In this document: one piece after another, positions 8,519 to 17,480 of the stretch | Numbering within the stretch: the stretch's first letter is position 1 | Layout of the letters: each line of letters begins with the position of its first letter | NCBI RefSeq assembly: GCF_030814435.1 | Contig: NZ_JAUSUW010000001.1 | Location: 496,001 to 560,000, forward strand | Reading direction: 5' to 3' | DNA: 64,000 bases | DNA from: Peteryoungia aggregata LMG 23059 | Lineage (GTDB): Bacteria > Pseudomonadota > Alphaproteobacteria > Rhizobiales > Rhizobiaceae | Program-made: the position numbers and the translations under genes | The notes under the pieces: generated by a model | Told to the model about the DNA's origin: nothing | Database searches by the model: none | Seen by the model: only the letters and a program-made list of their open reading frames with translations

Positions 8519-9107
8519 CGTTTCCGAGCTCCTGGAGATCCTGGTAACGATCACCGATGCGATGATGCGGACGTCCACCGATCGAGGCGCCGAGCGCCAC
8601 GACGATCTCGTCGGCTGCCGGCGCGTCGGGGATTGCGCACTGGATGGTCAGGTAATGCGACCGGCGCCCCTCGTCATTCTTGTCCATCAGCGGGATCATC
8701 ACCGGCGCATTTGCGCCTCCCCGCGTATTGCAGAAGGCAAGATAGGATTTGGCGCCCACAGCCTGGCGATAGTGGTTGCCGAAGCGCAGCGTATGAATGA
8801 GGGCGGATGCGTGTTCGATTTCTCCGTCAAGCCCGACAACCGCTGCCTTGCCATAGGCTTCGACAGCTTCACCTGAACCGGTCACGTCCAGGATCATGCG
8901 GGTGAGCAGCGCGCCGAGCACCGGTGCAGCCGCATGGATCTCGGGCTTGAGATCTTCCACAAAGCCTCGGCCGGCCCAGGGGTTTTTGACCACCGCCATG
9001 GCCGCAATGAGCTTCAGCGGCGTCGGCGCAGCCTTGCCCCCTTCGATCAGGGTCGTCTCGACATGCAGGAGGGTTTTGCGAATGACCGGAACCAAGGTCG
9101 TCTCCAT
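8493..9107 (-). CDS. DUF1185 / amino acid synthesis family protein
   Basis: A 204-residue protein of the PF06684 (DUF1185, AA_synth) family, recognised from KNPWAGRGFVEDLKPEIH, the central GKAAVVGLDGEIEHASALIH and SYLAFCNTRGG. From memory, one family structure shows a chorismate-mutase-like fold. The biochemical role is unsettled despite the name. First gene of the leftward operon, 85 bases from the divergent GntR gene. The ATG at 9107 (METTLVPVIRK) was preferred over one 18 bases further upstream because the shorter protein matches the family N-terminus. Confidence 0.85.
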   Translation of the reverse strand: METTLVPVIRKTLLHVETTLIEGGKAAPTPLKLIAAMAVVKNPWAGRGFVEDLKPEIHAAAPVLGALLTRMILDVTGSGEAVEAYGKAAVVGLDGEIEHASALIHTLRFGNHYRQAVGAKSYLAFCNTRGGANAPVMIPLMDKNDEGRRSHYLTIQCAIPDAPAADEIVVALGASIGGRPHHRIGDRYQDLQELGNDVHNPAAV

Positions 9108-9127
9108 CGTTACTGTATGCCACATGT

Positions 9128-9137
9128 TGGTATACCA
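9128..9137. promoter_or_regulatory. GntR-type operator in a divergent promoter
   Basis: The perfect 10-bp palindrome TGGTATACCA lies midway between the divergent starts at 9107 and 9193. TGGTATACCA and TTGGTATACCAA sequences are characteristic operators of FadR-subfamily (FCD) GntR repressors, and an FCD-type GntR gene starts 55 bases to the right. It probably controls both the ten-gene operon and the regulator itself. Confidence 0.75.
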
Positions 9138-9192
9138 TAAGACAACGTGTCAAGAGCTTGCCGCCAACAAAAAACGACGGTAAGGAAGGACC

Positions 9193-9876
9193 ATGCTGAA
9201 AAGAGAATCCGATTTGGCCGATCTCAGGATCGAAACGCCGCCCGCAACCCTTCGGGAGATCGCACTCGATCGCCTGCGCCGCGCCATCATTGCGGGTCTG
9301 TTCGAACCCGGACAGCGGCTCGTCGAGCGCACGCTGTGTGATCAGCTGGGCGTGTCGCGCTCCGTCATCCGCGAAGTGATCCGGCACCTTGAATCCGAAG
9401 GTCTCGTGGAGAACATTGCCAAGCAGGGGCCGATCGTCGCGACCATCGCCTGGGACGACGCCAGACAGATCTACGAGATTCGCTCGGCTCTGGAATCGAC
9501 GGCGGCTGCCGATTGCGCCCGCCACGCCGACGCGGCGGTCAAGGCGAAGCTAGGCGCAGTCCTGGCCGAACTCGACCGCACATCGAAGAACCACTCTCCA
9601 CCGGCGATCCTCGACGCCACCCACGAATTCTACAAGATCATGTTCGAGGCGAGCGGCCACACCATTGCCTGGGAAATCGTCAACCGCCTGAACGGCCGGA
9701 TCTCCCGCCTGCGCGTCATGACACTGTCGACCAGCAACCGCACAGTTTCCGGGCCGGCCCGCATGCGCGAGATCTATGAGGCCATCGAGCGCAACGACCC
9801 CGAACGGGCGGCGGCAGCTTGCCGCGCCCATGTCGAGGAAGCCGCGACAATCGCGGAGCGGATCCTGAAATCCTGA
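9193..9876 (+). CDS. GntR-family regulator, FadR/FCD subfamily
   Basis: A 227-residue repressor. Residues about 15-80 form the winged helix-turn-helix (LREIALDRLRRAIIAG, LVERTLCDQLGVSRSVIREV, LESEGLVE). Residues about 95-220 form the all-helical FCD ligand domain (YEIRSALESTAAADCARH, ATHEFYKIMFEASGH, RAHVEEAA), whose His residues usually bind a metal that helps hold a carboxylate effector. A good ribosome-binding site (AAGGAAGGA) precedes the ATG. It is divergent from the catabolic operon, so it is the likely local repressor, released by the substrate or an intermediate. Confidence 0.92.
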   Translation: MLKRESDLADLRIETPPATLREIALDRLRRAIIAGLFEPGQRLVERTLCDQLGVSRSVIREVIRHLESEGLVENIAKQGPIVATIAWDDARQIYEIRSALESTAAADCARHADAAVKAKLGAVLAELDRTSKNHSPPAILDATHEFYKIMFEASGHTIAWEIVNRLNGRISRLRVMTLSTSNRTVSGPARMREIYEAIERNDPERAAAACRAHVEEAATIAERILKS

Positions 9877-9887
9877 CCTCTCCTGTA

Positions 9888-9910
9888 TCCGGCGGGCGCA
9901 ACTCGCCGGA
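9888..9910. terminator. Hairpin between convergent genes
   Basis: TCCGGCG (9888-9894) pairs with CGCCGGA (9904-9910) around a 9-base loop. It lies between the ends of the convergent gntR and ABC ATPase genes. There is no clear T run on either strand, so it is at best a weak or Rho-assisted terminator. Confidence 0.35.
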
Positions 9911-9972
9911 GTAGCGCGAGAACGACCGGCAGCTTGCAGATATCTGTGACCATAGCTGTTCACAGGAGCCTG

Positions 9973-11052
9973 TCAGGCGAAGGCTTCAACCCGCCTTTCG
10001 CTGTCTCGATCAAAGAGATGCAGATGCGCCGGATCGAAGCTGAGCGACATTGTTTCGCCGGCCCGCAGGGTCTGCCGATCCGCCACGACGACATTGATCT
10101 CGGGTGTGCTGGCCGAGGTGATATAGGTCATCGACCCGGTGCTCTCGACGACGCCGACCGGCAGCCGGATTTGCGCGTGAGCCTCGGGAACCAGCCGCAG
10201 ATGCTCAGGTCGCAACCCGACCACCAGTTGGAGGTTGGAAGGTGCGGGACGTTCGAGCCGGATGGATTGAGGACTGCCGAGGTCAAGCAGCAGGGATCGA
10301 CCATCGGCCCCGACCGTCGCCGGGATGAAGTTCATCGCCGGCGAGCCGATGAAGCCGGCGACGAACTTGTTGACCGGCCGGTCATAGAGTTCCAGCGGCG
10401 CGCCCTGCTGCTCGATCACGCCTTGGCGCATGACGACAACATGGTCCGCCATGGTCATCGCCTCGATCTGGTCATGGGTGACATAGACGGAGGTGGCACC
10501 CAGCCGGTCATGCAGCGAGCGGATCTCCTTGCGCATATGGACGCGAAGGGCGGCATCAAGGTTGGACAGCGGCTCGTCGAACAGGAAGGCCTTGGGATGC
10601 CGGATGATCGCCCGGCTCATCGCCACGCGCTGGCGCTGGCCACCGGAGAGTTCGCGCGGATAGCGGTGCAGCAGGTTGGACAAGCCCGTCGTCGCCGCAA
10701 CGTCTTCCGCCGCCTTCTTCGCCTCTGCCTTCTTCACCCCGCGAATGCGCAGCGAATAGGTGAGATTCTCCTCCACCGTCATATGCGGATAAAGCGCATA
10801 GGACTGGAAGACCATGGCCAGGTCGCGTTTGCGCGGCGGGACGCCGTTCATCCGCTCGCCGGCAATCAACAGGTCACCGGTCGAAATGCTTTCGAGACCG
10901 GCCAGCGACCGCAAAAGCGTGGACTTGCCGCAGCCGGATGGACCGACGAGCGCGACGAAGGAGCCCTTGCGGATCTTCAGGTCGATATCGCGCAGCGCAT
11001 GATAGGCGCCGTAGTATTTGTTGACGCCCGATAGTTCGATCTGATGGGTCAT
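9973..11052 (-). CDS. Sugar ABC transporter ATPase, UgpC/MalK type
   Basis: A 359-residue ATPase of a carbohydrate uptake (CUT1) system. Walker A is GPSGCGKSTLLRSLAG, signature LSGGQRQRVAMSRAI, Walker B FLFDEPLSNLDAALR, and switch His in YVTHDQIEAMTMADHVVVM. A C-terminal TOBE/MalK-like regulatory domain follows (GLRPEHLRLVPEA). The ATG at 11052 overlaps the stop of the upstream permease gene by 4 bases. Together with two permeases and a binding protein this makes a complete importer. It is the last gene of the operon, converging on the gntR gene. Confidence 0.93.
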   Translation of the reverse strand: MTHQIELSGVNKYYGAYHALRDIDLKIRKGSFVALVGPSGCGKSTLLRSLAGLESISTGDLLIAGERMNGVPPRKRDLAMVFQSYALYPHMTVEENLTYSLRIRGVKKAEAKKAAEDVAATTGLSNLLHRYPRELSGGQRQRVAMSRAIIRHPKAFLFDEPLSNLDAALRVHMRKEIRSLHDRLGATSVYVTHDQIEAMTMADHVVVMRQGVIEQQGAPLELYDRPVNKFVAGFIGSPAMNFIPATVGADGRSLLLDLGSPQSIRLERPAPSNLQLVVGLRPEHLRLVPEAHAQIRLPVGVVESTGSMTYITSASTPEINVVVADRQTLRAGETMSLSFDPAHLHLFDRDSERRVEAFA

Positions 11053-11876
11053 TTGAGAGCTCCAGACGTGAGCCCGGAGACGATCCGGCGCTGCAGAAGA
11101 ACGAAGGCCGCCAGGATCGGCGTCACATAAATCGAGGCAAACGCCATGATGTAGTTCCACTCATTGGTATTCGGCCCCATGAAGGAATTGAGGCCGACGC
11201 TTGCCGGCTGGAATTCTGCATCCTGGATGATCGACTTCGAATAGACGAATTCGCCAAAGGCCTGCATGAAGATCAGAATGGCCGCCACCAGAATGCCGTT
11301 GCGGGCAAGCGGCAGGACGATGTGAAAGAAGGCGCCGACCCGCGAATTGCCGTCGACAAGTGCGGCCTCCTCAAGCTCGATCGGCACGCTCATGAAGGTG
11401 GCGCGCACCAGCACCACGAAGAAGGGCATGCTCTTCGCGGCAATCGCGATGATGACGGCGAGCCGCGGATATTCCAGCATCCCGATTTGCGAGAAGCCGA
11501 CGAAGATCGGCGTGATCATCAGCGAGGCCGGCAGAACCTGCAACATCAGGATGAGGAATAGCCCGACATCGATCCATCCGTTGCGGTAGCGGGCCAGCAC
11601 ATAGGCGCAGCCCGTACCGAGAAGCGTGATCAGCGCCACGGCGCCAAAGGCGATGATGAGCGAGTTCCACATGTAGCGGGCGAGGTTCCGGCTCTCCCAG
11701 ACATACACGTAAGCGCCCCATTGCGGATCGCTCGGCCAGAAACTGGGCGGCGTCGCAAACATCGCCGAACCGGTCTTCAGCGTCGTGATGTACATCCAGT
11801 AGAGCGGGAAGAGATAGATCGCGGCCAGCAGGATCGCGATCGCCAGCATCAGGCGGTTGTGCCAGGTCTCACTCAT
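11049..11876 (-). CDS. Carbohydrate ABC transporter permease (MalG/UgpE type)
   Basis: A 275-residue inner-membrane permease with about six spans. The first is LMLAIAILLAAIYLFPLYWM and is followed by the periplasmic stretch typical of MalG-like proteins (YITTLKTGSAMFATPPSFWP). The EAA coupling loop is ELEEAALVDGNSRVGAFFHI. It overlaps the ATPase gene and the other permease gene by 4 bases each, indicating tight translational coupling. Confidence 0.92.
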   Translation of the reverse strand: MSETWHNRLMLAIAILLAAIYLFPLYWMYITTLKTGSAMFATPPSFWPSDPQWGAYVYVWESRNLARYMWNSLIIAFGAVALITLLGTGCAYVLARYRNGWIDVGLFLILMLQVLPASLMITPIFVGFSQIGMLEYPRLAVIIAIAAKSMPFFVVLVRATFMSVPIELEEAALVDGNSRVGAFFHIVLPLARNGILVAAILIFMQAFGEFVYSKSIIQDAEFQPASVGLNSFMGPNTNEWNYIMAFASIYVTPILAAFVLLQRRIVSGLTSGALK

Positions 11877-12775
11877 CCGCGCACCTCCTGCCGGGTCGAG
11901 CGGACATAGACGATCGAGGCCAGCATGACGAAGACGATCATGATGACCGAGATCGTCGCACCACGGGCGAAATCATATTGCCGGAAGGATTGGTCCCAGG
12001 CCCAGTACTGCGCGACGTTGGAGGAGTTGTTCGGCCCACCGGAGGTAATGGCGGCGAAGAGATCGAATTGCTGCAGTGTGAAGATCAGACCAAGCGAGAT
12101 GATCGCGCCGATCGTCGAGCGCATCATCGGCAGCGTGATCGTCCAGAAGCGCTGCCAGACATTGGCACCGTCGAGTTCGGCCGCCTCGTAGAGATCTTTC
12201 GGAATTCCGGAGAGACCGACCGAGAGCAGGATCATGTTGAAGGATGTGCCAAGCCAGATATTGGCGATGATGACGGCCCAGAGCGAATAGTTGGGGTCCG
12301 AGCGCCAGAAGATATTCTCCGAGATCAGGCCCGCCTCACGCAGGAAGAAGTTGAGCACCCCGAAGTCACCCGACAGGATCCAGTTCCAGATCGCCCCGAC
12401 GACGAGACCGGGCATGACCCAGGAGACGAGAAAGAGCCCACGCAGCCAGGAGGCGCCGGGGAAGTTCGTCCAGAAGAACAGCGCGAGGGAAAACCCGATC
12501 AGGAACTGCCCGGCAATCGAGGCGCCGACGAAGATGGCTGTGTTGGTGAGAATCGGCCAGGTCTCGCGCTGCGCAAACAGCGAGACGTAGTTCTTGAAGC
12601 CGACAAAGGGGCGAAAGAAGGTGCCCAGAGAGAACATGTCGACTTCCTGGAAGCTCATCAGCACATTGTAAAGCAGCGGCAGGCCGGACAGGACGAAGAG
12701 GAAGGCGAGCGGCAGTCCGACGAGGCCGATGTCGAAACCACGGCCATCAGTCAGGCTGGACAGGATCTTGCGCAT
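11873..12775 (-). CDS. Carbohydrate ABC transporter permease (MalF/UgpA type)
   Basis: A 300-residue inner-membrane permease, partner of the MalG-type protein. Spans begin with GLVGLPLAFLFVLSGLPLLY. The EAA loop reads YEAAELDGANVWQRFWTITLP. The ATG at 12775 places a short basic N-terminus (MRKILSSLTDGRG) before the first span, as usual, and longer in-frame readings add a proline/arginine-rich stretch unlike the family. A 138-base gap separates it from the binding protein gene. The gap holds small GC-rich palindromes (CCTCCCGGAGGG, CCCACGTGGG) that could stabilise the binding-protein message. Confidence 0.92.
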   Translation of the reverse strand: MRKILSSLTDGRGFDIGLVGLPLAFLFVLSGLPLLYNVLMSFQEVDMFSLGTFFRPFVGFKNYVSLFAQRETWPILTNTAIFVGASIAGQFLIGFSLALFFWTNFPGASWLRGLFLVSWVMPGLVVGAIWNWILSGDFGVLNFFLREAGLISENIFWRSDPNYSLWAVIIANIWLGTSFNMILLSVGLSGIPKDLYEAAELDGANVWQRFWTITLPMMRSTIGAIISLGLIFTLQQFDLFAAITSGGPNNSSNVAQYWAWDQSFRQYDFARGATISVIMIVFVMLASIVYVRSTRQEVRG

Positions 12776-12913
12776 GGGGGTCTCCGCATCGCGATGGAAA
12801 TCTCCGGTCGGGCCGCCCCCGCGACGAGGGGAACGAGGACGGCCCTCCGGGAGGTTGACGAGGTACGATGATCCTCCCACGTGGGGCATGGGCGGAGTAT
12901 CGGTACCAATATG

Positions 12914-14149
12914 TCACCCCGTGACGGCAGCGATGGTTTCAGCCGCCTGATCAAGCGCATCCTTCGGCGTCATCTGACCGGTGAGAGCGGCCTGGATGGC
13001 GTCCTGGATCGCCTTGGAGATCTTCGGCCATTCCGGATGCGGTCCGCGCGCCTTGGCGTATTGCAGCTGCTCCTGGAAGACCTTCAGCGCGGCATCCTTC
13101 TTCTCGTTGCCGGTGGCCGGCAGCGTGATGTCGGAGCGGGCCGGAAGCTGGCCATACTTCTCGAACATCTTGTCGTCCTGCGAGGCGAAGTATTCGAGCG
13201 CCTTGAAGGCCTCTTCAGGATGTTTGCTATTGGCAAAGATCGCCCAGTTGAAGTCACCCATGGCGGACGAGCGCTCGGCACCGGCTTCCGGCACCGGCAG
13301 AAGCGTCACGCGCCAGTCGAATTTTGCTTCGTCCGACATGCGGTTCAACTCCCAGGGCCCGGAGATCGCCATGGCGGCATTGCCGGAGTTGAACGTGCCG
13401 GTGGAATCCCACTGGCCGCGCGTCAGACTGTCGGGGGAGGCGAGCTTCTCGTCCATGATCGACTTCCAGGCTTCGAGCGCCTTCACCGCACCATCGGCAT
13501 TGATCTTCTCGTAGCCGCCGCCGCCCATCTGCGCCCAGGGAAGGAACTGGAAGGTCCCCTCTTCACTGCCCTTCGCCGAGAAGGCCAGGCCATAGACGTT
13601 CTTTGCGGGATCGGTCAGCTTGCGCGCCGCATCGATGAGTTCCGCCCAGGTCTGCGGCGGCTTGTCGGGATCGAGGCCCTTCTCCTTGAACATGTCGGCA
13701 TTGTAGTAGAGCGCGATCGTGTTGGTCGCCTTCGGCACGCCGAACAGCTTGCCGTCCCAGGTGACGGAATTCAGTGGGCCGGGGAAGTAATTGGCCGGCT
13801 TGATCACCTCCGACTTGGCGATCCGGTCGGTCAGATCGAGGAAGGCGCCGCGCGAGGCAAAGAGCGCATGCTCGGGATTGTCGACGGCGATGATGTCGGG
13901 CGCCTGGCCGGTCGAATAGGCGCGCATCGCTTCGCTCACGACATCATCGAACTGCACCAGGCGATATTCGACCTTGATGCCAGGCTCCTTCTCGTCGAAT
14001 TCGCGGGCCAGATTCCAGGCCGGCTGCTCCGGCTTGTCGAGGCTCCATATGGTGATGGTGACCTCTTCCTGTGCATGGGCTGCCACTGCGAGCCCGGACA
14101 CGGAGGCTAGCGCCAGCGCGCCGGCCATCAGGCAATTCTTGATAGACAT
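12914..14149 (-). CDS. Sugar ABC transporter substrate-binding protein (family 1)
   Basis: A 411-residue periplasmic receptor. The N-terminal signal peptide is [26 protein letters not shown], and the mature protein begins [17 protein letters not shown] as in extracellular solute-binding protein family 1. Internal motifs [21 protein letters not shown] and GPWELNRMS are typical of sugar-binding CUT1 receptors. The start ATG at 14149 has a purine-rich ribosome-binding site (AAGGAGGAG). The sugar is unknown. The two enzyme genes upstream suggest a cyclitol, an uncommon hexose or a disaccharide, which is inference. Confidence 0.92.
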   Translation of the reverse strand: MSIKNCLMAGALALASVSGLAVAAHAQEEVTITIWSLDKPEQPAWNLAREFDEKEPGIKVEYRLVQFDDVVSEAMRAYSTGQAPDIIAVDNPEHALFASRGAFLDLTDRIAKSEVIKPANYFPGPLNSVTWDGKLFGVPKATNTIALYYNADMFKEKGLDPDKPPQTWAELIDAARKLTDPAKNVYGLAFSAKGSEEGTFQFLPWAQMGGGGYEKINADGAVKALEAWKSIMDEKLASPDSLTRGQWDSTGTFNSGNAAMAISGPWELNRMSDEAKFDWRVTLLPVPEAGAERSSAMGDFNWAIFANSKHPEEAFKALEYFASQDDKMFEKYGQLPARSDITLPATGNEKKDAALKVFQEQLQYAKARGPHPEWPKISKAIQDAIQAALTGQMTPKDALDQAAETIAAVTG

Positions 14150-14211
14150 GCTCTCCTCCTTAGGGTTTGACCTTGTCGTTACGCCGACTTCCTCCAAGCC
14201 GGCAGGCAGTC

Positions 14212-15114
14212 TCATTGCGGATCGGTGACGAACTCCCCGCCCCGGCAATTCTTCAGATAGTTGAGGCCATGCATCTGGCCGGTCATTTCCAGCGCGTCGC
14301 GATAGACCGGGTCGTGCCAGCCCTCGATGTCGATCGAGCCGGACCAGCCGGCGAGCCGAAGCTCCGAGATCACGTCCGTCCAGTTGGTATCGCCGAAGCC
14401 CGGCGTGCGCATGAAGACGAAGGGGTGCTTGCCGAAGACCCCGTGTTCGCGGATCACGTCCCAGCGGATCGTCGCGTCCTTGCCATGCACATGGAAGAAC
14501 TTGTGTGCCCATTTGCGGATCTGCGGGATCGGATCGATCAGATAGACCATCTGGTGGCAGGGCTCCCATTCGAGCCCGATGTGATCGTCTGGCGTCTCGT
14601 TGAAGATTAGCTCCCAGGCATCCGGATTGTGGGCAATGTTCCAGTCTCCGGTCTGCCAGTTGCCGTCCATGGCGCAGTTCTCAAACGCGATTTTCACGCC
14701 TTTGTCCGCTGCGCGCTTGGCGAGCTCACTCCAGATTTCGCGATAGCGCGGCAGGCTATCTGTCAGTGGACGGTTACGAATGCGCCCCGTAAAACCAGCG
14801 ACACAGGTGGCGCCGAAATGATGCGCATTGTCGATGCAGTCCTTCCAGCCCTGAAGGGTCTCAAGGTCCATATCGTTGTCTTCCAGCGGATTGCCGAACA
14901 TGCCAAGCGTCGAGATGGTAATGTCGCGATCGCCGATCGCCTCGACGCAGCGTTTGCCGAGATCGGCGAGATCCTGGCCATTCGTCGTCTGCCAGAAGAA
15001 CGGCTCGAAGCTCTCGAAACCCATGTCGGCGATCTGGCCGATCCGCTCGGCCGCCTTGCCGCCGCTGGCGCTGACCATGGTTCCGATACGGATAGATTTT
15101 GCGGGATTGCTCAC
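14212..15114 (-). CDS. Sugar phosphate isomerase/epimerase-like protein (AP endonuclease 2 fold)
   Basis: A 300-residue xylose isomerase-like TIM-barrel protein. Likely metal ligands are visible in [33 protein letters not shown] and [13 protein letters not shown], the Glu/Asp/His positions expected of IolE/IolI-type isomerases and epimerases. The start is a GTG (15112-15114), 4 bases after the dehydrogenase stop. Paired with a Gfo/Idh/MocA dehydrogenase, it probably converts an oxidised (keto) sugar produced by that enzyme. Confidence 0.88.
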   Translation of the reverse strand: MSNPAKSIRIGTMVSASGGKAAERIGQIADMGFESFEPFFWQTTNGQDLADLGKRCVEAIGDRDITISTLGMFGNPLEDNDMDLETLQGWKDCIDNAHHFGATCVAGFTGRIRNRPLTDSLPRYREIWSELAKRAADKGVKIAFENCAMDGNWQTGDWNIAHNPDAWELIFNETPDDHIGLEWEPCHQMVYLIDPIPQIRKWAHKFFHVHGKDATIRWDVIREHGVFGKHPFVFMRTPGFGDTNWTDVISELRLAGWSGSIDIEGWHDPVYRDALEMTGQMHGLNYLKNCRGGEFVTDPQ

Positions 15115-15118
15115 GGGC

Positions 15119-16162
15119 TTAATGTCCTTCGACTGAAATGCTGACAGGAAGTCCGGTCCGGGCGCTTTCGATCGCGCCGAACACCATGGACAGGCTCTTG
15201 ATATTGTCGTCGCTGACAGTCTCCGGTCGTCGCCCGGACTTCACCGCATCAATGAATTCCGCAAGCACGCTTCGATGGCCGTGGGTCTCATCGAGGTCAG
15301 GAGCATCGGGAATGGAAAGCGCACGATGGCCACGCAGCAGTCCCGTTTCATCGCCGGCAACCGTCGCTTCGAAGCTCTCCTCACCATCCCAGGTGATCAT
15401 GCCCTTCGAACCGACCAACCTCCAGGCGCTCTCCCAGCTCGTCCGCCGCCCTTCGGCACACCAGGAACCACGATAGCTGAAGACGGCATCGCCCGAGAGC
15501 CGGAAGATCGCATTGGCGGAGGCGCCATGGGCATACCAGGAGCCGGATGGATTGGTTTCGACGCAATAGACCGAAAGCGGCTCTTTGCCCGAGACGAAGC
15601 GGGCAGCGTCGAAGGTGTGGATCGCCATGTCGAGCAGCAGCACATTGTCCATCGCCTCGCGGAAGCCGCCGAAATGCGGGCCGATGAAGAAATCGCAATG
15701 GATGCCGGAAACCTCACCGATCAGCCCATCTTCCACCGCTCGGCGCAGGCGCCTGACGCCGGAGATGAAGCGACGGTTCTGGACCACGGCATGCACCCGC
15801 CCGGTTTCTGCCGCAAGCGCAAGCAGCGCATTGGCTTCATCCAAGGACGTGGCCAGCGGCTTTTCAGAAAGCACATGGCAGCCGAGCTTGAGCGCGGTGG
15901 AAACGACGGCGAAACGTGCCGACGGCACGACCACATCGAAGACCATGTCGGCCCGCGTGGCGTCGATGACAGAGACGAGGTCGGTATCAATCACCACGTG
16001 ATCGAGGCCGAATTCGGCTGCCAGTGCTTCCGCAACGGCATGGTCGAGATCGACGAGCCCGACGATCTCGACATCGCGGCTCAAATCGGAAGCAGACTGA
16101 AGCGCTCGGAGCCAGCCTTTGGCCATAGCTCCGCACCCGCACAAAACGGCCCTTGAAGTCAC
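15119..16162 (-). CDS. Gfo/Idh/MocA-family NAD(P)-dependent oxidoreductase
   Basis: A 347-residue oxidoreductase. The N-terminal Rossmann fold shows a glycine-rich stretch (AVLCGCGAMAKGWLRAL). The signature LSEKPLATSLDEANALL carries the conserved EKP lysine, and the C-terminal Gfo/Idh/MocA sheet domain follows. Such enzymes oxidise or reduce sugars and inositols. The start is GTG at 16160-16162. It is the first gene of the operon, beginning 46 bases from one LacI-type operator. The substrate is unknown. Confidence 0.9.
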   Translation of the reverse strand: MTSRAVLCGCGAMAKGWLRALQSASDLSRDVEIVGLVDLDHAVAEALAAEFGLDHVVIDTDLVSVIDATRADMVFDVVVPSARFAVVSTALKLGCHVLSEKPLATSLDEANALLALAAETGRVHAVVQNRRFISGVRRLRRAVEDGLIGEVSGIHCDFFIGPHFGGFREAMDNVLLLDMAIHTFDAARFVSGKEPLSVYCVETNPSGSWYAHGASANAIFRLSGDAVFSYRGSWCAEGRRTSWESAWRLVGSKGMITWDGEESFEATVAGDETGLLRGHRALSIPDAPDLDETHGHRSVLAEFIDAVKSGRRPETVSDDNIKSLSMVFGAIESARTGLPVSISVEGH

Positions 16163-16207
16163 TGATGTCCTCCCAAGAGATGGGCGAAACTCCTCTTCCG
16201 CGCATCC

Positions 16208-16221
16208 CGTAAACGTTTACG
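16208..16221. promoter_or_regulatory. LacI-family operator 1 (perfect 14-bp palindrome)
   Basis: CGTAAACGTTTACG is a perfect palindrome with the central CG typical of LacI/GalR operators. It lies just upstream of the leftward dehydrogenase gene, placed to block the operon promoter. Confidence 0.82.
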
Positions 16222-16259
16222 ATACTATGAACGAGACTTTGCATGTGTCAATAGATTTT

Positions 16260-16273
16260 CGTAAACGGTTACG
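16260..16273. promoter_or_regulatory. LacI-family operator 2
   Basis: CGTAAACGGTTACG matches operator 1 at 13 of 14 positions. It sits 25 bases before the lacI-family start codon, so it probably mediates autoregulation. The centres of the two sites are 52 bp apart, about five helical turns, which would allow joint occupancy. Confidence 0.8.
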
Positions 16274-16297
16274 GAGCACTTTTCGGCGGAGGGATTG

Positions 16298-17314
16298 ATG
16301 AAGGGTATCCGGCAACTGGCCGAACATCTCGACATATCGATCGGGACGGTATCCCGCGCCCTGAATGGCAAGCCCGATGTCAACGAGGAAACGCGGCGGC
16401 GTGTCCTGGAAGCGGCCGAGCAACTTGGCTATGTCGCGAACCAGGCGGGACGCTCGCTGCGCAAGGGCGCGACCGGCATCATCGGCTTCATGATGCAGAC
16501 GGGCCACGACATCACCGGCCAGGGCGACACCTTCTTCATGCGCGTCTTCGACGGCATGCAGACGGTCCTTGCCCGCCACAAGCTCGATCTCGTCGCCCTG
16601 CTCTGCTCATCGGAGGAAGATCCCGACGACTATCTGAAACGCATCGTTGCGCGTGGCTTCGCCGACGGTATCATTCTCTCGGCGACCCGCTTCCAGGATC
16701 CTCGCTTCGAACTCCTGCACAAGACGAAGATCCCCTTCATCACGCTTGGCCGAAGCCAGACCGATGTCGGCCAGCCCTGGTATGATCTAGACTTCGAAGG
16801 CATGGCGGAAGAAGCGATCGAACGCCTGGTGGCGAAAGGCCATCGACGGATCGCGATCAGTCGCCCCCATGGCGACATCAACCTTGGCCATGTCTTCGAG
16901 AACCACAGCCGCGTGGTACTCGCCCGCCATGGCCTGGAACTCGATCCGGCCCATGTCTATCGCTCGGGCCCGAACGAACCGGGCGGCTATCACGTTGCCC
17001 AGCAGGTGATGAAATCACGCGACCGGCCATCCGCAATCATCCTCCTCAACGAGGCAACCGTCGTCGGCTTCTACCGTGGCCTGCAGGAGGCAGGCTTGAA
17101 GCCCGGCAAGGACATCGCCGTGATCGGCCAATACAGCCCACAGGCGCAGTTCCTCAATCCGGTGCTCACCTGCTTCCGGCCGGATCTGCGCTCGCTCGGC
17201 ATAGCTCTGGCGGAAAGCCTGCTCGCGACCATGCCGGATTTCGCACATCACTATCCCGAAGCGACCAGGCGCAGGCTATGGCCGATGACGCTTATCGAGG
17301 GCGAAAGCGACTGA
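16298..17314 (+). CDS. LacI-family transcriptional regulator
   Basis: A 338-residue repressor. The N-terminal helix-turn-helix and hinge are clear (IRQLAEHLDISIGTVSRALNGKPDVNEETRRRV, split here as IRQLAEHLDISIGTVSRAL then NGKPDVNEETRRRV). A periplasmic-binding-protein-like effector domain follows (ATGIIGFMMQTG, GFADGIILSATR, CFRPDLRSLGIALAESLL). The ATG at 16298 follows an in-frame TTG and a GGCGGAGGGA ribosome-binding site. It is divergent from the sugar importer operon and flanked by two matching operators, so it should control that operon in response to the imported sugar. Confidence 0.93.
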   Translation: MKGIRQLAEHLDISIGTVSRALNGKPDVNEETRRRVLEAAEQLGYVANQAGRSLRKGATGIIGFMMQTGHDITGQGDTFFMRVFDGMQTVLARHKLDLVALLCSSEEDPDDYLKRIVARGFADGIILSATRFQDPRFELLHKTKIPFITLGRSQTDVGQPWYDLDFEGMAEEAIERLVAKGHRRIAISRPHGDINLGHVFENHSRVVLARHGLELDPAHVYRSGPNEPGGYHVAQQVMKSRDRPSAIILLNEATVVGFYRGLQEAGLKPGKDIAVIGQYSPQAQFLNPVLTCFRPDLRSLGIALAESLLATMPDFAHHYPEATRRRLWPMTLIEGESD

Positions 17315-17480
17315 ACAACAGAGGCGGCATTGACGACGCCAGACATCGCCATCGTATATCGCCATCGCATCGAAGCCCCAGGCCACCTTGACGTGGATCA
17401 AGGCTGCTAACGAGTACAACCGCTAGCCTCTCCTTGAAACACAAAGCGCGTTCTCCGAGCGCGCAACGGGGAGGTTCACA

